Shown here: piece by piece, positions 9,261 through 18,482 of the stretch
Layout: each line of letters starts with the position of its first letter
How positions within the stretch are numbered: the stretch's first letter is position 1
NCBI RefSeq assembly: GCF_017908595.1
Contig: NZ_JAGKTL010000005.1
Span: 186,001 to 250,000, forward strand
Direction of reading: 5' to 3'
Source of the DNA: Rhodothermus bifroesti
GTDB taxonomy: Bacteria; Bacteroidota; Rhodothermia; Rhodothermales; Rhodothermaceae
Length of the DNA: 64,000 nucleotides
Made by a program: the position numbers and the translations under genes
The notes under the pieces: model-generated
Database searches by the model: none
What the model saw: only the letters and a program-made list of their open reading frames with translations
Told to the model about the DNA's origin: nothing

Positions 9261-10475
9261 ATGGGCCGTGCGTGGAGTGTTTTGCTGCTGAGTGCTGGAC
9301 TGGTTGCTTGTCGCGCCAATCCGTCAAGCTATGCACCACTGCCTCCTGAAGCTGAGGCGCTCCTAGTGCAGGCAGAAGCCGCCTTGCAACAGCAGGCTTT
9401 TATCGAAGCCCTTCAGCTAGCCAATCGGGCAGAAAGCCAGGCGCCAGCGCACCCCGATGTACTGTTTTTTAAAGGACGCCTCTACACGCGCATGATGCTG
9501 CTCGACGCGGCCGACAGCCTGTATCATCTGGTGGCACAACGCGTGCCCGACTATCCCGGTCTGTGGCATAACCTAGCGAACAATGCCGCCCGAAGAGGAC
9601 AGTTCGGGCAAGCTGTGGCTTACTATCGCAAAGAATTGAAACAAAAACCAACGCCCTTGGCATGGCGAGGGCTTGCCCGAGCTTATCAGGAACTGGGACG
9701 CGTCGATAGTGCCCATGTCGCTTATGAGATGGCACTGCGTTTAGACAGTACCTATGCCGAGGCTTGGTTGGACCTGGCAGAACTGTACGAAAAAGAAGGA
9801 CGCCTCCAAGAGGCGCTCCTGGCCGCGCGGCGCGCTTGGGAGCAGGTGCCGCACAGCTTGATTGCCCGCTACCGACTAGGGAATCTGCTTCGGCAAACCG
9901 GCCAGCTGGAGGCCGCTCGGGTCTTGTTAGCGTCGGTCGTACAGGAAGCCCCATGGCATCATGCTGCTCACTACAGCTTAGGCCTGCTGCTGCAGCAGCA
10001 AGGAGCACGGGAGGCAGCCCAACACCTCATTAAAAAAGCCGAAACGCTGCGCGCCTTGCAGGCCAAGGTAGAACAAGCCGAACTCATGATTTCTAACACG
10101 CCGCGCGATCCCTATGCTTACGCTACGCTAGGTTCACTCCTGCGCCGCTTGGGCCAGTATGCTGAAGCGCTCTATGCCTACCAGGTAGCCCGCTATCTGG
10201 ACCCGAAAAATCTGGAATTTCAAAACAACATCGCCATCTTATACTTGCTCCTGGGTCAGGCAGACCAAGCCCTTGCCTGGCTAGAGCAAGCCGTACAACA
10301 AGACTCGACGTTTGTCGATGGCTGGATCAACTTAGGTATCCTCTATGCGCGGCGTGGCAACGTTGCTGCTGCACGTGAGGCCTGGGAGCGGGCACGCCGT
10401 TTGGCCCCCAACCGTCCAGAGCCTCAACGCTACTTGACCCAACTTGCAGCAGGGACAGCGCCCAATGGGCCATGA
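9261..10475 (+). CDS. TPR-repeat lipoprotein, module A (second)
   Basis: The 404-residue product has a signal with lipobox GLVAC and about nine or ten TPR units. It is closely similar to the product of 22548-23747: both contain WHNLAN, a KELK or NELK segment and the motif GR.YRELG.VDSA..AY. Gene order (FG-GAP gene then this TPR gene) is the same as in module B. Its stop overlaps the next start by four bases (ATGA), indicating translational coupling with the downstream FG-GAP protein. Likely an envelope scaffold or adaptor of the module; substrate unknown. Confidence 0.83.
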   Translation: MGRAWSVLLLSAGLVACRANPSSYAPLPPEAEALLVQAEAALQQQAFIEALQLANRAESQAPAHPDVLFFKGRLYTRMMLLDAADSLYHLVAQRVPDYPGLWHNLANNAARRGQFGQAVAYYRKELKQKPTPLAWRGLARAYQELGRVDSAHVAYEMALRLDSTYAEAWLDLAELYEKEGRLQEALLAARRAWEQVPHSLIARYRLGNLLRQTGQLEAARVLLASVVQEAPWHHAAHYSLGLLLQQQGAREAAQHLIKKAETLRALQAKVEQAELMISNTPRDPYAYATLGSLLRRLGQYAEALYAYQVARYLDPKNLEFQNNIAILYLLLGQADQALAWLEQAVQQDSTFVDGWINLGILYARRGNVAAAREAWERARRLAPNRPEPQRYLTQLAAGTAPNGP

Positions 10476-12703
10476 AGCTGTGCCAAAGCATGGTGATAGC
10501 CCTCTGCGTGGGGGCGATCTGGGGATGCCGAGCTACTGACCAAGAGCTTGCAGTTCCCCAAAACGGCACTGCGCGTATGGTTGATACTTTGGCGGCGATC
10601 TATCGCCGGGCGCAGCAGCAACCGATGGACTATTACCTGCTCAATACACTTCGGGCAGCATGGTGGCAAAAGCAACTGGCATCGGCTGGCGACAAAGCTA
10701 GCACCCTCCACCGGATTAGCTACGCCCAAGAGCTTTTAGCTGCTGGCCAAACCGAAGAGGCTATTCGAGAAATTAAGGCCCTTCTGGCACGCTACCAGCG
10801 CTCGGCCTATTGGCAGGCACCAGAAACGCGCGGCCTGCTTGAGATGCTAGCTACGGCCTACTTTCGGCTTGGAGAACAGCAAAACTGCCTAGCCGGTCAT
10901 GCCGACGAAGCCTGCATCCTGCCCTTGCGCGGCCGCGCCATCCACCGCCATCCTGAAGGCGCACAACAGGCCATAACGCTCCTCACACGTCTTGTAGAAA
11001 GCAGCCCGTTTGATTTCCAATCACGCTGGCTTTTAAACTTAGCCTACATGGCGTTGGGTCGCTATCCTCAAGAAGTACCCCAGCGCTGGCGCATCGAGGG
11101 CCTATCTATCCCCGAAGCGACAACGCCGCTTTTTCGCAACGTAGCCCTGAGTCGCAACGCAGCAGTCGTTGGGCTTGCCGGCGGTGTGGCCGCTGAGGAT
11201 TTCAACAAAGATGGTTTTGTCGATCTCTTGGTCACTTCCTATGGACTCAACGACCAGGTTCGACTTTTGCTCAACAACGGCAAGGGCGGCTTTATAGACC
11301 ATACAGCGCAAGCCGGCCTAATCGGCATTGTGGGCGGACTCAACGTGGTGCAGGCCGACTATAACAACGATGGTTACGTCGATGTCCTGATCCTGCGCGG
11401 TGCCTGGCTTGGACCCGCGGGGGCCATCCCTATGTCGCTCTTGCGCAACAACGGCAATGGCACGTTTACTGACGTTACGTATGCAGCCGGCTTAGGCACA
11501 CCTTGCCCCACCCAAACTGCTGCCTTCGGTGACTTTAACCTGGACGGATGGATCGATCTCTTTGTAGGATGCGAGTCGCAAGGAGGATCGGTCATGGGCT
11601 TGGGCGCGGCTGCTGCGACAGCTCCCCTGGACTTCCCCTGTAAGCTCTACGTAAATAACCGCGATGGCACGTTTACCGATATTGCATCCGAAGTAGGACT
11701 GGACGTGCGCGCTTGGGTAAAAGGGGTGGTATGGGCAGACGTGAACAACGATGGGCTTCCAGATGTGTATCTGTCGATCCTAGGCGCCCCAAATCGGCTT
11801 TTTTTGAATCGGGGAAGTAGCGATGGACGCCTGTGGCGCTTTGAAGACGCAACCGAGCAAGCCGGCGTTGGACAGCCACTTTTTAGTTTTCCCGTCTGGG
11901 CTTTCGATTACAACCAAGATGGGTGGGAAGATTTGCTGGCCGCCAGCTTCGACCTGCGCTATTTAGGGGAAGCCCCCGCAGAGTTTGCGCTAGATTGGCT
12001 GGGGCATCCTATTCGCTCTGAAAAACCTGTGCTCTACCGCAACAACGGCGACGGTACGTTTACCGACGTAACAAAAGCTGCAGGCCTTGACCGCGCTTGC
12101 TTTACCATGAGTGGAAACTATGGCGACCTAAACAACGACGGCTGGCCCGATGTGTACTGGGGAACCGGAACCCCTGATTTTCGAGCACTGGTCCCTAATC
12201 GCCTCTTTTTTGGACAAGGAGAGCATTTCGTGGAGCAAACGCTCCTATCTGGAACCGGTCACCTCCAAAAAGGCCATGGGGTTGCTATGGCCGACTTCGA
12301 TCAGGATGGGGATCTGGACCTGTACGTTGTGCTGGGAGGTGCCTATGAAAGCGACGTTTTCCCCAATGCACTTTTCGACAACGAAAAAGCAGCCTCAGGA
12401 AACTGGGTGCAGCTCCGGCTTGAAGGCCAACGTGCCAATCGGGCAGCTATCGGGGCACGTGTACGCTTGGTTGTACGGCAACCCTCTGGCTCGCATCGCG
12501 TTTTGCACGCCACCGTTTCTTCTGGGGGAAGTTTTGGCGCTTCGCCCTTGATGCCCTGGATAGGCCTAGGCGATGCCGTGCAAATCGATACACTCGTTGT
12601 TGTTTGGCCTACACCTGATCGCCGCCAAGACGTTTGGACGCATCTGGCCGTAAATCAAACCTATCACCTGCAGGAAGGCGCAAGCTTAAAGCCGCTCAAG
12701 TAA
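10472..12703 (+). CDS. Helical (TPR-like) + FG-GAP + ASPIC/UnbV lipoprotein
   Basis: The 743-residue lipoprotein has a signal with IWGC near residue 19. A helical N-domain (about 20-205) carries a repeat-like segment (AQELLAAGQTEEAIREI) and a conserved cysteine-containing stretch (NCLAGHADEACILPLRG). Seven or so calcium-type DxDxDG propeller loops follow (DFNKDGFVD, DYNNDGYVD, DVNNDGLPD, DFDQDGDLD) and a C-terminal ASPIC/UnbV domain (SSGGSFGASPL). It combines in one chain the two element types that module genes otherwise encode separately. The ATG overlaps the previous stop. It has no counterpart in module B. Function unknown; surface location inferred. Confidence 0.83.
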   Translation: MKLCQSMVIALCVGAIWGCRATDQELAVPQNGTARMVDTLAAIYRRAQQQPMDYYLLNTLRAAWWQKQLASAGDKASTLHRISYAQELLAAGQTEEAIREIKALLARYQRSAYWQAPETRGLLEMLATAYFRLGEQQNCLAGHADEACILPLRGRAIHRHPEGAQQAITLLTRLVESSPFDFQSRWLLNLAYMALGRYPQEVPQRWRIEGLSIPEATTPLFRNVALSRNAAVVGLAGGVAAEDFNKDGFVDLLVTSYGLNDQVRLLLNNGKGGFIDHTAQAGLIGIVGGLNVVQADYNNDGYVDVLILRGAWLGPAGAIPMSLLRNNGNGTFTDVTYAAGLGTPCPTQTAAFGDFNLDGWIDLFVGCESQGGSVMGLGAAAATAPLDFPCKLYVNNRDGTFTDIASEVGLDVRAWVKGVVWADVNNDGLPDVYLSILGAPNRLFLNRGSSDGRLWRFEDATEQAGVGQPLFSFPVWAFDYNQDGWEDLLAASFDLRYLGEAPAEFALDWLGHPIRSEKPVLYRNNGDGTFTDVTKAAGLDRACFTMSGNYGDLNNDGWPDVYWGTGTPDFRALVPNRLFFGQGEHFVEQTLLSGTGHLQKGHGVAMADFDQDGDLDLYVVLGGAYESDVFPNALFDNEKAASGNWVQLRLEGQRANRAAIGARVRLVVRQPSGSHRVLHATVSSGGSFGASPLMPWIGLGDAVQIDTLVVVWPTPDRRQDVWTHLAVNQTYHLQEGASLKPLK

Positions 12704-12813
12704 AAATTGCCCTTTTGTGAATAAAGCGTGAAGTAATTGAGGGGAATAGGAAGCGGTTTGGGTGCTCTTGTCTCTTCATTAAGAACGCACAAAAAGTGCC
12801 TTTCAACCCAGCC

Positions 12814-12819
12814 GGAGGT
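12814..12819 (+). promoter_or_regulatory. Shine-Dalgarno GGAGGT deciding the TonB receptor start
   Basis: GGAGGT lies nine bases before the ATG at 12829 and abuts the ATG at 12820. It favours 12829 over the upstream GTG at 12796 as the start. Strong SD sites are uncommon among the neighbouring genes. Confidence 0.6.
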
Positions 12820-12828
12820 ATGTTTGCA

Positions 12829-15800
12829 ATGGGACAGTTACGGCAGCTAATGTTCATTGGATTGGTATGGATAGGCGTAGGGATTCCAGGAGCATGGGCG
12901 CAGACAGGGAAGATTGCCGGTGTGGTAACAGACGCCGAAACAGGCGAGCCGCTCCCAGGCGTGAACGTCGTGATTGAAGGCACGACGATGGGGGCCACCA
13001 CAGATATTGAAGGATACTACGTTATCCTGAATGTGCGTCCGGGTACCTATCGCGTGCGGGCTTCGTTTGTGGGTTATGCGCCCGTTGTGGCAGAAAACGT
13101 GGATGTAAGCATTGGGCTGACGACCGAGCTCAATTTCCGCTTGCAGCCGCAGGCAATCGGGTTAGAGGAAGTGGTGGTTACGGTGCAGCGTCCGGTCGTG
13201 CAGCCCGACGTTTCAGCCTCACTGGCTAATATTCGGGCTGAACAGGTCGAAAACCTTCCAGTGGTCAGCATCGCAGATGTGATTGGCCTGCAGGCAGGCT
13301 TTGAGCCAGGGCTGACCATTCGCGGTGCCGGAGGGGATCAGGTGGCTTTTGCGATTGATGGAATGTCGCTTGCCGACCCCCGTGGCAACACGCCGATTCT
13401 GGGTGTAAGCTTTACCGCCATTGAAGAGGTGCAAGTGCAAACCGGGGGCTTTAATGCAGAATATGGGAACGTGCGCAGCGGCCTAATCAATGTGGTTACG
13501 AAAGAGCCCACGACCAATCGGTATTTTGCTGATGTCTTAGCGCGCTACTCTCCACCATCCCGTCCGTATTTTGGGGCTACACCTGGTGATTTAGAATCCT
13601 ATTTTGTTAAACCATTCTTAGATACGACGCCACTTGAAGGATGCCCGCGGGGTGTAGCCTACTGCGGCACCAGTGTATGGCCTCGATGGCTCCAGGAAGA
13701 GTATCCAAGCCATCAGGGATGGGATGCCTTAGCGGGGGGAACGCCTTGGACGCCAGAGCAACTCTATTCAGCCTATCAGTGGCTGGTGCGTAAAGATTTT
13801 ACCATTCGCGAGCCAAACTATGAGTTTGATGGCACCATTGGAGGTCCTGTTCCGCTGGTGAGCCGGTACTTAGGCAATTTGCGTTTTACCGCTTCCTACC
13901 GCCAGGTGCAAACGGCACTTATGTTTCCCGAGCAGCGTCCTGCCTATCGGGATCGCCTCTTTCAGGGGAAGCTGATCTCAGATATCGCCACGGGCATGAA
14001 GCTGAGCATCGATGGGCTGTACCGAAAACAGCTTGGGCATGCGGCCCATCGGGATGGTAGAGGGACGATTCTCACCGGGGAGATGCCCCGCTATCCTTGG
14101 GATAGCCGAGAGGATCTCATGCCGGTACAAATGAACATCGGCTTTAACATCAACATGGCCCTGTTTGGTGACTGGGGCTTTAGCCCAACCAACATTACCC
14201 AGTCGATGATTGGGGCAAAGTTTACCCATGCCCTGAGTCCGGCTACATTCTACGAGGTGCAGCTGCAGCGCATTGAGTCGGATTATTTCACGTTCATGCC
14301 TCGCCCGCGTAAGGGTGGCATTACCGGTCCGAGCGCGATTGTGAAGTGCATTCGTCGAGATGGTTCGTTTGCCGATCCACAGAATGGCCAGTGCGCGGCA
14401 GGTGAACTGGGCGTGACCGAAGCGCCGTTTGGGTTTAAAGAGTCCTATGAGAATGCGGCTACGCCCACGCCGTTTGGGCTTTTAGGTTCACAGGCAGGTT
14501 CGGCACGGGACACTTCCAACATTGTGCGCTATGCTGGCCGCGTGGATTTGACCAGCCAGGTAAACCGCGTTCTTCAGATCAAGACAGGGCTGGAGTACAT
14601 TTTCAGTGACTACCACATCCGGCATGGCGTCTATGACCCAGCCAACCCGCATCATGAAAACGAAAAATTCCGCTGGGATCGTACCCCTGTGCAGGCTGCT
14701 TACTACGCTCAGGCTAAGCTGGAATTCAAGGGCATGATTGCCAACCTGGGGTTACGCTTCGACTATTTCAATCCCAGCGGTAGGTGGTACGACTATACAG
14801 CCTTTGACCGGGCGCTTTCGGCCAGTATCGGCATTCGACGGCTCGATCAGGTGCTGCCGCGTAAGCCGGTAGAAAAGCAACTTACCGTTAGCCCGCGTTT
14901 AGGTGTGTCGTTCCCCATTACGGAGAACAGCAAGCTTTATTTCAACTACGGCCATTTTCGTCAAATGCTCACCCCACAAGACCTCTTCCGGGTTGAGTAT
15001 ATCTCAAATGGTGCCATTTTTAGCATTGGCAATCCCAACCAGCCGCTGCCTCGGACAATCGCCTACGAGCTGGGGTTTGAGCAGAATATCGCAGACCAGT
15101 TTCTGCTGCGCCTAGCAGGTTTTTATCGCGACCTGCACTATCAACCGCGCGAAGTGGAATATATCAGCGTAGATGATGCTGTGGATTACTTCCGGGTTGA
15201 ACCACTGAACTATGGCGATGTGCGCGGCTTTGAACTCACCGTGGAAAAGAACCGTGGGCGGTGGATCCGTGGGTTTGTGAACTATACGTATCTGGCACGC
15301 AAGTTTGGCAATTTTGGCTACGGGCAGATCAACGAAAACCGGGCAGAATTTCGCCAATACCTAACAACCACTACAGATCACTACCCATGGGCACCAGTGC
15401 CTGAGCCGTTTGCACGGGTCAACCTGGAACTGATCGTTCCCGAGGACTATGGTTTGTTGCTGGGCGACTGGCGCCTGAACCTGCTAGGCGAGTGGCGGGC
15501 AGGTGCTAAGGGCACCTGGAATGGCCAAAACTTTGAATTTGGCCCAGGCAACGATCCTGAAATCGCCTTTAACACGGGCTGGAAGGATTACTACAACCTA
15601 GACCTTCGCCTCAGTAAAAACTTGCAAACGTCCGTTGGGCGCGTCCAGTTCTTTGTCGACGTGACCAATGTGCTAAACCTGCGGCGGATGTATTGGAGCA
15701 ATGGCTCCATCTTTGAAGGACCCAATGACCTGACCAACTACTTCCGCTCGCTTCACCTGCCAGGTGATATCTTTGGTGAAAAAGATCCAGGCTATGTGTG

Positions 15801-16092
15801 GGTGCCAGGCAAGGATAAACCAGGAGACTACCGTAAACCCGGTGTCGCCTATGATCCCATCTTTGCCGTTTTGGACGTCACCCAGGTTACTGATCCTATA
15901 CCGAATGTGCTCTACTGGGACAAGAAAACAGGCCAGTACATGACGTATGCCAACGGGAGTTGGGGACCAGCAGATAAACGGCGGGTGGATTATGTGCTGA
16001 AAAATAAAGCCTATATCAGCATGCCCAGTGAGTCGTACCTGGCCTTCCTGAATCCACGTGACGTCTACTTTGGCGTGCGCATCACCTTCTAA
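12829..16092 (+). CDS. TonB-dependent receptor with carboxypeptidase-regulatory N-domain, module B
   Basis: The 1087-residue product starts MGQLRQLMF with a signal ending in GAWAQ. A CarboxypepD_reg-like domain follows (GKIAGVVTDAETGEPLPGV, about 24-105), then the plug (SIADVIGLQAG, IRGAGGDQVAFAIDGM, FNAEYGNVRSGLINVVTKE) and the 22-strand-type barrel ending in YFGVRITF. This is an energy-dependent outer-membrane transporter. The substrate is not evident; no SusD gene follows. Instead a cargo protein and a PorV-like gene do, as at the window's left edge. The 12829 start is chosen over the in-frame GTG at 12796 because of the SD and a clean signal peptide. Confidence 0.92.
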   Translation: MGQLRQLMFIGLVWIGVGIPGAWAQTGKIAGVVTDAETGEPLPGVNVVIEGTTMGATTDIEGYYVILNVRPGTYRVRASFVGYAPVVAENVDVSIGLTTELNFRLQPQAIGLEEVVVTVQRPVVQPDVSASLANIRAEQVENLPVVSIADVIGLQAGFEPGLTIRGAGGDQVAFAIDGMSLADPRGNTPILGVSFTAIEEVQVQTGGFNAEYGNVRSGLINVVTKEPTTNRYFADVLARYSPPSRPYFGATPGDLESYFVKPFLDTTPLEGCPRGVAYCGTSVWPRWLQEEYPSHQGWDALAGGTPWTPEQLYSAYQWLVRKDFTIREPNYEFDGTIGGPVPLVSRYLGNLRFTASYRQVQTALMFPEQRPAYRDRLFQGKLISDIATGMKLSIDGLYRKQLGHAAHRDGRGTILTGEMPRYPWDSREDLMPVQMNIGFNINMALFGDWGFSPTNITQSMIGAKFTHALSPATFYEVQLQRIESDYFTFMPRPRKGGITGPSAIVKCIRRDGSFADPQNGQCAAGELGVTEAPFGFKESYENAATPTPFGLLGSQAGSARDTSNIVRYAGRVDLTSQVNRVLQIKTGLEYIFSDYHIRHGVYDPANPHHENEKFRWDRTPVQAAYYAQAKLEFKGMIANLGLRFDYFNPSGRWYDYTAFDRALSASIGIRRLDQVLPRKPVEKQLTVSPRLGVSFPITENSKLYFNYGHFRQMLTPQDLFRVEYISNGAIFSIGNPNQPLPRTIAYELGFEQNIADQFLLRLAGFYRDLHYQPREVEYISVDDAVDYFRVEPLNYGDVRGFELTVEKNRGRWIRGFVNYTYLARKFGNFGYGQINENRAEFRQYLTTTTDHYPWAPVPEPFARVNLELIVPEDYGLLLGDWRLNLLGEWRAGAKGTWNGQNFEFGPGNDPEIAFNTGWKDYYNLDLRLSKNLQTSVGRVQFFVDVTNVLNLRRMYWSNGSIFEGPNDLTNYFRSLHLPGDIFGEKDPGYVWVPGKDKPGDYRKPGVAYDPIFAVLDVTQVTDPIPNVLYWDKKTGQYMTYANGSWGPADKRRVDYVLKNKAYISMPSESYLAFLNPRDVYFGVRITF

Positions 16093-16121
16093 ACCCGCTG
16101 ACGCGATCTTGGAAGTTTGCT

Positions 16122-18392
16122 ATGAAAACGTTACAGAAACGCGCAATGAAGGGGCTACGAAACGCTTTTTTAGCGCTGCTTGTCAGTGCGATAGGCATAC
16201 CCCAGGCCTGGGCACAATGGAACATGCGTTGGTTGTCGGTAGGGGACTTTCAGCACCGGTATGTGGGTGGGGGCGCCCAACCTGAAACCTACGATGAGGT
16301 CATGTTCCAATGGCCCGGCATCCGTCCCCAGGTGTCCTACATGCACGGTCAGGCCTTATGGGTCAGTGTAAAGAACTTTACCGATGAAAAGGGCACGCAA
16401 TTCCCCGTACGCGTCTCGCATATTGGCCCCCGTACGGAAGGCATTGGGGAGTTCTTTGAGCGTGACCTCAAGCTTGTGGGAAGCTTTGAAGCCCCACAGG
16501 TGCTGGTCGATGGGGTCGAGTCGTTCCGGCGTCCAGCTCCCCTAGACGAAGTGGACCCTGAGCTCAAGGCCGATCGCATGGTGTACAACGAGGTGAATAC
16601 CTCGGTGGGCATTACCATGCAGGTGCGCGCTTATCAGCTCAGCAACGAATTCCATGACGACTACCACATTGTAGAATATACGTTCGTCAATACCGGCAAC
16701 GTCGATGACGACGACGAAGTCGAGCTGCCGAATCAGCAGCTGGAGGACGTATACTTCACCTTTGTTCGACGTCCGAAAATCAATGCTCCCGCGGGTTCCT
16801 GGGGCGGTAGCGCCAATGCTACTGCCTGGGGCGGCTATGTGATGACCGATGCCGTGGGGGATGGATACCAAGATTACGGTCTGGATGCAAGCTGGCGCGG
16901 ACATTTCTCCTGGCTAGGCTACATTCCGGAGCAAGCCCGCTTCAATACCATCGGTAACCCCATGTGGGAAAACTCGGTCGGGTGGTGGTACACGCTCAAT
17001 GTGGATACCATCGGTCGACTGGGTGGCGCAGCTATGGTAGGGACTTTTGTGCTGCATGCCGATGGCACACCCCATACAGGAGCAGTGCTTCCAGACGACC
17101 CAACCCAGCCGCGCGTGATGACTTATCTGGACTCGGACGATGGAGACCTGACGGGTAGCAACAACCACAATAACGTTCCCGGAATGCAGCTGGAACGGCA
17201 GTGGATCGAGCAAGGAGCGCCAGCGCGCAGCTATAGTACTACCGGCTGCACATGGACAGGCATTCGGACGATTCCCTCACAGGCTTTCTGCGCCTGGCCG
17301 CCGCCAGATCCTAATACGCCGGTCGATTTTGTTCGGCATTTCGCTGCGCAGAAGAGCGACCCGCGCATCGGGTACAACAGCTGGAGCTACGCCTATGGCT
17401 TTGGTCCCTTTGACATGGCTCCAGGACAAATGTACCGCGTCGTGCTGGTAGAAGGTGTGGCTGGTCTCAGTGACGAGCTGAGTCTCCAGCTTGGGCGCTG
17501 GTACAAACGCCAGGTACTTTCACGCGGCGTAGAGGCAGCCGACGCAGCCATTTTCTGGTGGGATCCAAAACGCAACCAAACCTGCGAAGAAGGGGAGGAA
17601 GGCTGCATTGGCATGACCAAAAACGAATGGGTGATGACCGCGCGCGACTCGCTCTTCCAGTTGGTGGAGCGTGCTAAGGCGGTCTATGCAGCTGGGTTCA
17701 ACGTCATCCGTCCACCGTTGCCACCACGCCGCTTTGAGGTTACCTCGGGCGTAGACCGCATCACCATCACGTGGGAACCCTATCCAGGCGAGTTGCCCCC
17801 AGGGGGCTGGGAGCTCTACCGAGCCCAGAACCGCTTTGATGGGATTCCGGCTCCAGACGACCGCACGCGCTACCAACTGATTGCAAGACTGCCCGCTAAT
17901 GTAACCCGCTATGAAGATACCGATGTGGCCCGCGGCGTAGCCTACTACTACTACCTGCAGGCTGTAGGCAATCCTACGCCGGTTGACCCCATGGCCATTA
18001 ACGGCACACCCGATGGGCGTCCCTTGCGGAGCAGTCGTTACTATACGCAAACCTATGATCCAGCTATCCTGAAGCGGCCCCCGGGTGAAACGATCGCTAA
18101 AGCCCGCATTGTGCCCAATCCCTACATCATCGCTGCGGACCAAGACCTGCGCTGGCCCGACCAGCAAGACAAGATCGGCTTCCTGGATATCCCAGGCCAG
18201 TGCACCATTGAGATTTATACCGAGCTCGGCGAGCTCGTAAAGCGGATCGAGCACACCGACGGTAGCGGAGATGAGTATTGGGATCTGACCACCGATGCCC
18301 GACAGGTGATTTCCAGCGGGATCTATATCGCGGTCATTAAAGACCACACCACAGGTCAACAGCTCATCCGCAAGTTTGTCGTGATTCGATGA
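16122..18392 (+). CDS. Secreted FN3 / T9SS-sorting-domain-like protein, module B
   Basis: This 756-residue paralog of 84-2321 has a signal peptide (LLVSAIGIPQAWA|Q), the shared unrecognised large N-region, the KNEWVMTARDSLFQL segment, a fibronectin III-like domain from about 530, and a C-terminal sorting-type domain from about 661 (ARIVPNPYI, IYTELGELV, WDL, SGIYIAVI, FVVIR). An internal Met at 16146 is an alternative start and gives a shorter signal. It lies 29 bases after the receptor stop and before a PorV-like gene, so receptor, cargo and shuttle probably form one transcription unit. The T9SS route is inferred from the C-terminal pattern and PorV neighbour; the core T9SS genes are not in this window. 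Confidence 0.85.
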   Translation: MKTLQKRAMKGLRNAFLALLVSAIGIPQAWAQWNMRWLSVGDFQHRYVGGGAQPETYDEVMFQWPGIRPQVSYMHGQALWVSVKNFTDEKGTQFPVRVSHIGPRTEGIGEFFERDLKLVGSFEAPQVLVDGVESFRRPAPLDEVDPELKADRMVYNEVNTSVGITMQVRAYQLSNEFHDDYHIVEYTFVNTGNVDDDDEVELPNQQLEDVYFTFVRRPKINAPAGSWGGSANATAWGGYVMTDAVGDGYQDYGLDASWRGHFSWLGYIPEQARFNTIGNPMWENSVGWWYTLNVDTIGRLGGAAMVGTFVLHADGTPHTGAVLPDDPTQPRVMTYLDSDDGDLTGSNNHNNVPGMQLERQWIEQGAPARSYSTTGCTWTGIRTIPSQAFCAWPPPDPNTPVDFVRHFAAQKSDPRIGYNSWSYAYGFGPFDMAPGQMYRVVLVEGVAGLSDELSLQLGRWYKRQVLSRGVEAADAAIFWWDPKRNQTCEEGEEGCIGMTKNEWVMTARDSLFQLVERAKAVYAAGFNVIRPPLPPRRFEVTSGVDRITITWEPYPGELPPGGWELYRAQNRFDGIPAPDDRTRYQLIARLPANVTRYEDTDVARGVAYYYYLQAVGNPTPVDPMAINGTPDGRPLRSSRYYTQTYDPAILKRPPGETIAKARIVPNPYIIAADQDLRWPDQQDKIGFLDIPGQCTIEIYTELGELVKRIEHTDGSGDEYWDLTTDARQVISSGIYIAVIKDHTTGQQLIRKFVVIR

Positions 18393-18401
18393 GCCAACCC
18401 T

Positions 18402-18430
18402 GGTGTGCGGGCCCCCAGGGCCCGCACACC
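18402..18430 (+). terminator. Perfect hairpin between cargo and PorV genes, module B
   Basis: A 13-base stem (arms 18402-18414 and 18418-18430, GGTGTGCGGGCCC and its complement) with a three-base loop starts 10 bases after the cargo stop. No T-run follows. Its place inside the gene set suggests attenuation or mRNA stabilisation rather than full termination. Confidence 0.6.
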
Positions 18431-18482
18431 CCTAACGCCGCTAGCGCTGTTGTTTCAAGTGTAAACCTACAGACGACTTCCC

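Noticed and set aside
12796-12828. GTG start for the TonB receptor
   Set aside because: The SD GGAGGT and the signal peptide fit ATG at 12829 better.
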